Positions 1 to 4,773 of a stretch of DNA of 9,110 nucleotides are shown in pieces. The position numbers and the translations under genes were made by a program. The notes beneath the pieces were generated by a model that was not told the DNA's origin, searched no databases, and saw only the letters and a list, made by a program, of their open reading frames with translations. The stretch spans positions 1 to 9,110 of the forward strand of contig DAHWQF010000058.1 of assembly GCA_027334785.1 (NCBI GenBank). The letters are read 5' to 3'. How positions within the stretch are numbered: the stretch's first letter is position 1; each line of letters begins with the position of its first letter. This stretch comes from Acidimicrobiaceae bacterium (GTDB taxonomy: Bacteria; Actinomycetota; Acidimicrobiia; Acidimicrobiales; Palsa-688).

Positions 1-216
1 GGCGCCACCGCGCAGCGCACTGGGAAGGTCGTCGACAACATCGCTCAGCTCGAAGTGCTCCTATATAGGGAAGGCCGCTTTTGGTGCGGCGAGACGAGCG
101 ACGAGGACTACGCACGAATCGCAGCGGGCACCGATGAGCAGGCTCGGATTTACCGGCAGCTGCGGGAGCTAAGCTTGCGTTTAAACCTGGGGTCTAGGGT
201 TTTGCTAGCTGTTTGA
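1..216 (+). pseudogene. C-terminal part of an unrecognised gene, truncated by the insertion sequence
   Basis: An open frame enters from the left edge in frame 1 and ends at TGA 214-216. Third codon positions are mostly G or C and the residue mix (charged, aromatic, aliphatic) is protein-like up to about codon 56, so it looks like a real gene fragment. The insertion-sequence end begins at 169, so the last 15 or so residues and the stop come from the element, not from the original gene. I do not recognise the family; visible stretches include QLEVLLYREGRFWCGE and a predicted helical segment near DEQARIYRQLRE. If the element is removed with its possible target duplication, the same frame continues on the far side from about 2034 to a TGA at 2205-2207, but that continuation is weak. 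The start lies outside the window. Confidence 0.5.
169..187 (+). repeat. Left terminal inverted repeat of the insertion sequence
   Basis: Reads CTAAGCTTGCGTTTAAACC. Its reverse complement matches 2010-2028 at 18 of 19 positions; the one difference is T against A at the twelfth base. Inside this point the two ends diverge. Confidence 0.85.
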
Positions 217-553
217 GCCTCAGGTCGGCAGCCTTGGTGGCTACCTGGCGCATCTGCTGGAGGATGTGCCGTAGCTGGCGGTCGTTGTCGATCCACTCTT
301 GGTAGAGCTCGGCCTCCGACGGGCTGAGCCGTCTGGTGACTGTCTTGCCGTTTTCTTTGGCGGTCCATTGGTAGTACGGCCCGTGCATCTCGGGGGGCTC
401 CGCGTGGCACTTGCAGCCCGGGGTCCCGCAGCGGGTGTAGCGCCGGGTGATGCTGCCTGAGTAGATAAGGCCAACGTTGGCCAGCTGCGCCGCTAGTTCT
501 CGGTAGCGGCGCTCGTACTTGGCCAGCCGGTCAGCCTGTTTGGTCCTCGCCAT
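194..553 (-). CDS. Insertion-sequence accessory protein with CxxxxCxCH motif (DUF6788-like), 119 aa
   Basis: The gene is read from ATG 553 with AGGAGG at 560-565, six bases upstream; this ribosome site decides against the longer frame that extends to 814 across the transposase start. It lies wholly within the inverted repeats and is divergent to the transposase. The N-terminal third is basic and helical. The middle holds GSITRRYTRCGTPGCKCH (residues 33-50), with C42, C47, C49, H50 and H57 arranged like a small zinc knuckle, followed by HGPYYQWTAKENGK (57-70). The C-terminal part (78-119) is a charged helix rich in Q, R and K. I associate this pattern with proteins annotated as DUF6788, often found near transposases; their function is unknown to me. 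A DNA-binding or regulatory role in transposition is an inference from the basic, possibly zinc-binding sequence and from its position. An alternative is a passenger gene. Confidence 0.75.
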   Translation of the reverse strand: MARTKQADRLAKYERRYRELAAQLANVGLIYSGSITRRYTRCGTPGCKCHAEPPEMHGPYYQWTAKENGKTVTRRLSPSEAELYQEWIDNDRQLRHILQQMRQVATKAADLRLKQLAKP

Positions 554-559
554 AGAAAT

Positions 560-565
560 CCTCCT
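560..565 (-). promoter_or_regulatory. Shine-Dalgarno site of the cysteine-motif gene
   Basis: On the minus strand this reads AGGAGG, six bases before ATG 553. It fixes the start of the 119-residue protein. Confidence 0.8.
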
Positions 566-584
566 GTTATTACCAATAATATCC

Positions 585-613
585 TTGACACATCCAGACA
601 GTAGTAATACTGT
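585..613 (+). promoter_or_regulatory. Sigma70-type promoter of the transposase gene, probably giving a leaderless mRNA
   Basis: A perfect -35 box TTGACA (585-590), a 17-base spacer and a -10 box TACTGT (608-613) fit the housekeeping sigma consensus. Transcription would start about 6-7 bases downstream, at or next to the GTG at 620. No ribosome binding site precedes that GTG, so a leaderless transcript, common in actinobacteria, is the simplest reading. The opposite strand carries a TATTAT candidate -10 for the minus gene at about 575-580, but without a convincing -35. Confidence 0.65.
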
Positions 614-614
614 C
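597..614. promoter_or_regulatory. Palindromic operator candidate over the transposase -10 box
   Basis: GACAGTA (597-603) and TACTGTC (608-614) are perfect inverted repeats separated by GTAA. The right arm contains the whole -10 box, so a dimeric protein bound here would block transposase transcription. The 119-residue product encoded divergently is one candidate binder (inference). A hairpin role in RNA is unlikely because most of the palindrome lies upstream of the predicted transcription start. Confidence 0.5.
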
Positions 615-619
615 AGGAC

Positions 620-1996
620 GTGCCAACTTCCCCGCCTTTGGCCGCGCGCGCCCAGGAACTGGAGCAGCTGGTCGAGCTCCGCAACGGCTTCTACGACTGC
701 TTGGGGAGCTGGGCCGACGCCCTGTTCGAGCTCACCGACGCTGCGCTGTGCGCACCGGGGCCGGTCTCCTCGGTGCCGGCACTGTCGCTCGGCCCGACCT
801 TCCGCCGCAGCCATGGGAGCTTGTACAAGGCGCTGTCCCGGGGCGAAGTCGACGCCGACAGCATGAGAGAGCTGCTCGTGCGTTACCGGCCGCAGGGCTG
901 GCCGGCCGTGTTCGCTGTTGACGCCTCTACCTGGGAGCGCTGCGACGCCGAGACCTCACCCGAGAGGGGCTTTTACCACTCGGCCTCCAAGCACTCTGCC
1001 GGCCAGCCGATCGTCGCCGGGTGGTCCTTCCAGTGGGTCTCCCAGTTGAACTTCGCCCCCGACTCCTGGACCGCACCGCTGGACGCCTTGCGCATAGCGC
1101 CCGGCGAGGACGCCACGACCGCCACCGTCGCCCAGGTACAGCGCGTTACCGAGATGCTGCCCGAGGGCGGCGCTGTGCCGATGTTCGTCTTCGACGCCGG
1201 CTACGACCCTGCTGGGCTCACCTATGGCCTGGCCGACGTGCGCGCCCAGGTGCTCGTCCGGGTGCGCGGTGACAGGGTCTTTTACACCGACCCCCCCGCC
1301 GGCCCCCGGCCCGCCGGCAGGGCCGGCCGCCCACGGCGCCACGGCCAGCGCTTCAAGCTCTCCGACGACAAGACGGCCCCCGCCCCAGACGCCGAGGCCC
1401 GCCTCGAAGACCCCCGCTACGGCAAGGTCCGCGTCCGTGCCTGGCACAACCTGCACCCGCGCCTCCATTGCCGGGGGCGCTGGGCCGGGGACGGCCTCCC
1501 CCCGGTCGTACGCGGCAGTGTCATCAGGGTCGACGTGGAACGGCTCCCCAAAGCCAGCTCCCGGGCCAACAACAAGGTGCTGTGGCTCTGGTGGTCGGGA
1601 CCAGGGCAGCCTGACCTCGAGCTCTGCCTGAACGCCTACTTACACCGCTTCGACTTGGAGCACACTTACCGCTTCGTGAAGAACACATTGGGCTGGACCA
1701 CACCGTCGCCCCGTACGCCTGAGCAAGCTGACCGCTGGACATGGCTCACCGTCGCCGCCTACAGCCAGCTCCGGATAGCCCGGGGCATCGTCGAGGACCT
1801 ACGATTGCCCTGGGAGCGGCCGAGGGACCCCGGCAAGCTCACTCCAGGCCGTGTCAGAAGGGGGTTTTCTTCACTTCGTGCAGCCATAGGCACCCCCGCC
1901 AACCCACCGAAATCCCAAAAAGCAGGCCCCGGACGGCCCAAAGGTACTCGCCGGCCACCTCGAACCCGCTACCCGGTGATCAAGAAGACCGCCTAA
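620..1996 (+). CDS. DDE transposase, IS4-superfamily-like, 458 aa
   Basis: Catalyses cut-and-paste movement of the element. An RNase H-like DDE core is visible: D101 in VFAVDAS, D192 in FVFDAGYD, and E347 in YLHRFDLEHTYRFVKNTLGW. The last motif fits the Y-(2)-R-(3)-E-(6)-K signature (Y340, R343, E347, K354) of the IS4 superfamily. Residues 113-140, around GFYHSASKHSAGQPIVAGWSF, resemble the segment after the first Asp in actinobacterial IS701-like and NF041680-type putative transposases. A large insertion of mainly beta and basic residues (about 205-325) lies between the second Asp and the Glu. The tail (436-458) is basic, with GRPKG and KKT. The start is GTG at 620, without a ribosome site but right after a strong promoter. 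The stop lies 13 bases before the right inverted repeat. No frameshift or missing catalytic residue is seen. Confidence 0.88.
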   Translation: MPTSPPLAARAQELEQLVELRNGFYDCLGSWADALFELTDAALCAPGPVSSVPALSLGPTFRRSHGSLYKALSRGEVDADSMRELLVRYRPQGWPAVFAVDASTWERCDAETSPERGFYHSASKHSAGQPIVAGWSFQWVSQLNFAPDSWTAPLDALRIAPGEDATTATVAQVQRVTEMLPEGGAVPMFVFDAGYDPAGLTYGLADVRAQVLVRVRGDRVFYTDPPAGPRPAGRAGRPRRHGQRFKLSDDKTAPAPDAEARLEDPRYGKVRVRAWHNLHPRLHCRGRWAGDGLPPVVRGSVIRVDVERLPKASSRANNKVLWLWWSGPGQPDLELCLNAYLHRFDLEHTYRFVKNTLGWTTPSPRTPEQADRWTWLTVAAYSQLRIARGIVEDLRLPWERPRDPGKLTPGRVRRGFSSLRAAIGTPANPPKSQKAGPGRPKGTRRPPRTRYPVIKKTA

Positions 1997-2009
1997 ACAA
2001 CCCAATCAC

Positions 2010-2028
2010 GGTTTAATCGCAAGCTTAG
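2010..2028 (-). repeat. Right terminal inverted repeat of the insertion sequence
   Basis: Reads GGTTTAATCGCAAGCTTAG, the reverse complement of the left end with one mismatch. It begins 13 bases after the transposase stop. An alternative boundary places the palindrome AAGCTT (2021-2026) outside the element as target duplication. Confidence 0.85.
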
Positions 2029-2177
2029 GGGCGAACGACCTTTCTTGCTCCGGCGCCACCAGGCGGCTAGAGCATGAACGAGGCGAAGCGAACAAAAACA
2101 TGGACCTCTGCCCGCGGGCAACGATTCCCCTGCTCAGCGGGGCTGGTGCCGGCAGGGTTCGGGGCTCTGCGCGTCTG

Positions 2178-2470
2178 TCAGGGAGGAGCCACGCCCGCAG
2201 CTCCTGATCTCCCGCTGGCGGCGGCGAGGCCCCGGAGCGAAGGGATGGCGCCGCGGTGCATACCGCTGCTCAGGTAGATGAGGCAGGACAGTCGCTCGAT
2301 GAGGGCGGTGCGGACCGTGGGTACATCCGCGCCGCCAACGCGGCGTCGAGGAGCAGCCGCAGCGGCGGCTCGAGTGCCTCCCGGTTCGCCTGGTAGGCCA
2401 CCCCGGCCCGCCGTGCTGCACGGATCTTTCGGCTGGGGGTGCTTCGTTCAACCTGCTTGGTGCTAAACAT
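2178..2470 (-). pseudogene. Small unrecognised gene, apparently frameshifted
   Basis: ATG 2470 is preceded by GGGAGGG (2474-2480). The first frame gives a basic start (MFSTKQVERSTPSRKIRAAR) and then about 28 codons whose third bases are almost all G or C, ending near LLLDAALAA. After about 2328 the G/C-biased third positions move to another frame, giving VPTVRTALIERLSCLIYLSS and then MHRGAIPSLRGLAAA, which stops at TGA 2178-2180. Near 2215 the bias may move again (DQELRAWLLPD). The original frame instead stops at 2270. This pattern looks like a small gene with one or two frameshifts rather than an intact 66-residue protein. I do not recognise the family. It sits between a mobile element and the operon end, a place where decay is common. 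Sequencing error is an alternative. Confidence 0.4.
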
Positions 2471-2577
2471 TGTCCCTCCCTTTGGTTATCTAGCGCGCTG
2501 CAACCTGGTGCGGCCGGGGGTCTTCGCGCACAACTCGCCTGCCCCTGCACGAGGTGCGCGACTCACCAACGGCCGCC

Positions 2578-2594
2578 GCCGGCCGTCGGCCGGC
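2578..2594. terminator. GC-rich palindrome downstream of the transport operon, possible weak terminator
   Basis: GCCGGCCG (2578-2585) and CGGCCGGC (2587-2594) are perfectly complementary around one central base. The palindrome lies 44 bases beyond the permease stop. There is no T tract on either side, so it would not be a classical intrinsic terminator; high-GC actinobacteria often use such hairpins without a T tract. It may also be chance in GC-rich DNA. Confidence 0.3.
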
Positions 2595-2638
2595 CCGCCC
2601 CGGCCCGCCGGTCCCCCCGCAGTCCCCACGCCGGCGCC

Positions 2639-3859
2639 TCAAATGCTCCAGAGCGCCTCCGTCGGCGACATGCGGGCGGCGCGGAGCGCCGGCATGAGCC
2701 CTGCGATCACTCCGATCAGTATCGCCGCCCCGAAACCGCCCCCCCATGCGAGAGGTGGTACGTCCACCTGCCAGCCCTTGGCGGACGCGTATACGGCGGT
2801 CGATATCGCCCCCGCCGCAACCCCGATCGCCCCGCCGATCACGGAGAGCAGGACTGCCTCAGCCATGAACTGCACGCGTACGTGGCCCTTGGTCGCCCCG
2901 AGCGCTCTTCGCAGGCCGATCTCCGACCGGCGCTCCAGCACCGATATGACCATTATGTTGGCGACCCCCACGGCACCGACGAGGAGGGACACCGCCCCGA
3001 GGCCCAAGAACAGGCTGTTGAGCGCGGCCTTGGCTTCGGCCTGGGCGACAAGCGCCTGTGAGGGCTGGGAAACGTCCACCTCGTTGGGTGATTCGGGGTT
3101 GGCCGTCGAAGCGAGCACGTTGTAGACGGCGTTGACCTGAGAGTTCTCGGTCCTCACGTAGACCTCGGAAGGGTGACCGTCGAAGGCGAGGTACTTCTCA
3201 GCCGCCGGGAAACCTATGAGCACTGAAGAGTCGATCTCGGGTGTCAGGAGAGCCGGTTTCAAGATCCCGGTCACGTAAAACCACATCCCGCCGACCCAGA
3301 TCCGCTCGCCCGGGAAGACCCTGTCGATCCCGAGGCGCTGCGCCGCCGCAGCCCCCAGGGCGCAGACTGGCTCGTTCTGGGTTGCCGCATTGAGGTAAGT
3401 GCCCTGGGCGACGGTCGTGCCGACGTCCGCCGGCAGCCCGAGGCTGGAAGCGTCGACCGAGATCGCGTTGGTGTTGATGGAGTTTATGAGCGGGCTCTTG
3501 TAGGCGTTCGCGTTGTTGACAGCGCCGGTGTACTGGACGTCGGTGACCGGGCCGATCCGCCCGATCATTCCCGGGGCTGCCTTGGGCAGTTCGGCTGTCT
3601 GGCCGAAGAGGGTCTGGCCGTTTGTGACAGTGAGGAGGTTGGTGCCGAGCTTGGAGATCTCGGCGAGCAAGCCCGCCTCGGAGGACGCCGAGAGGCCGAG
3701 CACGGCCACTATCGCTGCCACGCCGATCGCTATTCCCAGGGCCGACAATCCTGCCCGGAGCTTGCGGGTCCTGATACCGATGCTGGCGAGGCGGGCCAAG
3801 TCACGGGGGCGGAGCCGCGCCGGTGACAGCGCCCCGCTGCCGTTGACAGGGCCGTTCAT
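2639..3859 (-). CDS. MacB/FtsX-type ABC transporter permease, 406 aa
   Basis: Membrane subunit of a type VII (MacB-like) ABC system that couples cytoplasmic ATP hydrolysis to movement of an extracytoplasmic domain. It has the expected layout: a short cytoplasmic N-terminus; TM1 (about 36-57, LRAGLSALGIAIGVAAIVAV); a large extracytoplasmic MacB_PCD-like domain (about 60-280); then TM2 (283-306), TM3 (334-358) and TM4 (372-392). Family hallmarks are ERRSEIGLRRALGA (309-322) after TM2, and LMPALRAARMSPTEAL (388-403) at the C-terminus. The length of about 400 residues is normal for these permeases. ATG 3859 overlaps the ATPase stop in ATGA, implying translational coupling and a 1:1 complex. It is the last operon gene. 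Substrate cannot be told; macrolide, peptide or lipid export and LolCDE- or FtsEX-like mechanical roles all exist in the superfamily. Confidence 0.92.
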   Translation of the reverse strand: MNGPVNGSGALSPARLRPRDLARLASIGIRTRKLRAGLSALGIAIGVAAIVAVLGLSASSEAGLLAEISKLGTNLLTVTNGQTLFGQTAELPKAAPGMIGRIGPVTDVQYTGAVNNANAYKSPLINSINTNAISVDASSLGLPADVGTTVAQGTYLNAATQNEPVCALGAAAAQRLGIDRVFPGERIWVGGMWFYVTGILKPALLTPEIDSSVLIGFPAAEKYLAFDGHPSEVYVRTENSQVNAVYNVLASTANPESPNEVDVSQPSQALVAQAEAKAALNSLFLGLGAVSLLVGAVGVANIMVISVLERRSEIGLRRALGATKGHVRVQFMAEAVLLSVIGGAIGVAAGAISTAVYASAKGWQVDVPPLAWGGGFGAAILIGVIAGLMPALRAARMSPTEALWSI

Positions 3860-4773
3860 GCTCTTGCCTCTGGACCGTCTGGACCGTCTGGACCGTCGCC
3901 AGGAGACAGTGCCCCCCCGCTCCGCCCCGCCGCCTCCTCTGCTCCGTCCACCGTCGGTCCTATCTCCGCACCCGCCAGCCGCGGGCCTGCTCCGCCGCTA
4001 GCCGAGTCGTCGAGGATCAGCCCGTCCAGGAACCGGACAACCCGGCGCATGCGGGAGGCTATGGCCACGTCGTGGGTGATCACGATGATCGTCGTGCCTT
4101 CGGAGTTGAGCTCGACGAAGAGGTCGAGGATCGATTGGCCGGTCGCCTGGTCCAGGTTGCCGGTCGGCTCGTCAGCTAGCACGATCGCCGGCCGGCCCAC
4201 GAGCGCCCTTGCGATAGCCACCCGCTGGCGTTGGCCGCCTGAGATCTGGGTAGGCCGCACGCCGAGCCTGTCGGCGAGGCCGACGCGGGAGAGCGCCTCC
4301 TCGGCAGCTTGGCGGCGTTCTGCCAGCGTCGCGCCGGCGTAGAGGAGTCCGTCGGCCACGTTGTCGAGCACAGTCTGGTGCTCGGCCAGGAAGAACTGCT
4401 GGAACACGAAGCCGACCCGCCCCGCCCGCAGCGCCGAGAGCTCCCTGTCCGAGAGCTTGGCGATATCGTAACCCGTCACCCAGACCGTACCGCTGGTCGG
4501 CCGGTCGAGCGTGCCCATCAAGTGCAAAAGCGTCGTCTTCCCACTGCCGGACGGGCCCACCACCCCCACGAGCTCCCCCTGGTGGACCGCCATGCTCACG
4601 CCTCGCAGGGCCTCGACCGGCGGTTGCACGAAGTAGGTCTTGGTCACGTCGAACAACTCGATCACTGCAGAAGAGGGGCTTGCTATTGCATCGGGCGCCA
4701 ACGCCTCCGGCTCGCTCGGGGCAGGAGTTGCGGGGGGTGGGGGAGCCCAGGGTAGCCTCGCGAGCGGGCTCAC
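3856..4773 (-). CDS. MacB-type ABC transporter ATP-binding protein, 305 aa
   Basis: Cytoplasmic ATPase partner of the downstream permease. All nucleotide-binding motifs are present: Walker A GPSGSGKT (73-80), Q-loop Gln125 in VFQQFFL, signature ISGGQRQRVAIARAL (177-191), Walker B IVLADE (197-202) with the catalytic Glu202, D-loop GNLD, and H-loop His234 in VITHD. The ADEPTGNLD wording is typical of the MacB/LolD/FtsE group. The family core is about 225 residues; here a Pro/Ala-rich N-terminal extension (1-37) and a Gly/Ala-rich C-terminal tail (about 255-305, ending in three DGP repeats) are added. The start is GTG 4773, overlapping the adaptor stop in GTGA; a later start near residue 36 (before VIELFDVTKTYF) would remove the extension, but no start codon is as well placed. 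Operon position indicates an adaptor-ATPase-permease machine. Confidence 0.92.
   Translation of the reverse strand: MSPLARLPWAPPPPATPAPSEPEALAPDAIASPSSAVIELFDVTKTYFVQPPVEALRGVSMAVHQGELVGVVGPSGSGKTTLLHLMGTLDRPTSGTVWVTGYDIAKLSDRELSALRAGRVGFVFQQFFLAEHQTVLDNVADGLLYAGATLAERRQAAEEALSRVGLADRLGVRPTQISGGQRQRVAIARALVGRPAIVLADEPTGNLDQATGQSILDLFVELNSEGTTIIVITHDVAIASRMRRVVRFLDGLILDDSASGGAGPRLAGAEIGPTVDGAEEAAGRSGGALSPGDGPDGPDGPEARA
3869..3895 (-). repeat. 9-bp tandem repeat, three copies, in the ATPase C-terminal tail
   Basis: The plus strand reads TCTGGACCG three times in perfect succession, plus two bases of a fourth copy. It encodes repeated Asp-Gly-Pro near the ATPase C-terminus. In-frame copy change by slippage would alter only tail length. 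Confidence 0.85.

Larger units (their letters stand above)
169..2028. mobile_element. Insertion sequence, IS4-superfamily-like (IS701-like), about 1.86 kb, with two divergent genes
   Basis: The two ends are 19-bp inverted repeats matching at 18 positions (169-187 against 2010-2028). They enclose a DDE transposase gene on the plus strand and a small cysteine-motif gene on the minus strand. The left end falls inside an open frame that it truncates, which supports insertion. The exact outer boundary is uncertain because the end contains the palindrome AAGCTT: either the repeats start at CTAAGC and the flanks are GGGAG and GGGCG (a 4/5 match), or AAGCTT itself (171-176 and 2021-2026) is a 6-bp target duplication. 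Both transposase catalytic residues and ends look intact, so the copy could be functional. The family assignment rests on the Y-(2)-R-(3)-E-(6)-K motif and general resemblance; ISfinder placement was not possible. Confidence 0.85.
2029..2638. other. Gene-poor stretch between the insertion sequence and the transport operon
   Basis: No intact gene can be supported here. Several short frames are open in this GC-rich DNA. The only one with coding-like third positions is on the minus strand and appears broken (listed separately, 2178-2470). A plus-strand frame from 2034 to TGA 2205-2207 lies in register with the truncated gene left of the element and may be its tail. The part next to the permease (2471-2638) contains a strong ribosome-site-like sequence (2474-2480) and a perfect short palindrome (2578-2594), and otherwise nothing recognisable. 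Confidence 0.5.

Noticed and set aside
554..814. N-terminal extension of the cysteine-motif protein to a start at 814
   Set aside because: It would run across the transposase promoter and its start, whereas ATG 553 has a well-placed AGGAGG and begins the conserved-looking part.
956..1468. Minus-strand frame of 170 codons inside the transposase
   Set aside because: Glycine/valine-rich antisense frame of a well-supported DDE transposase; no ribosome site or motif.
2074..2277. 67-codon plus-strand frame right of the insertion sequence
   Set aside because: Composition is random-looking, there is no ribosome site, and better coding bias lies on the opposite strand over part of it.
2134..2550. 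138-codon minus-strand frame
   Set aside because: Arg/Pro/His-rich product without coding-like third positions; the candidate pseudogene uses other frames of the same strand.
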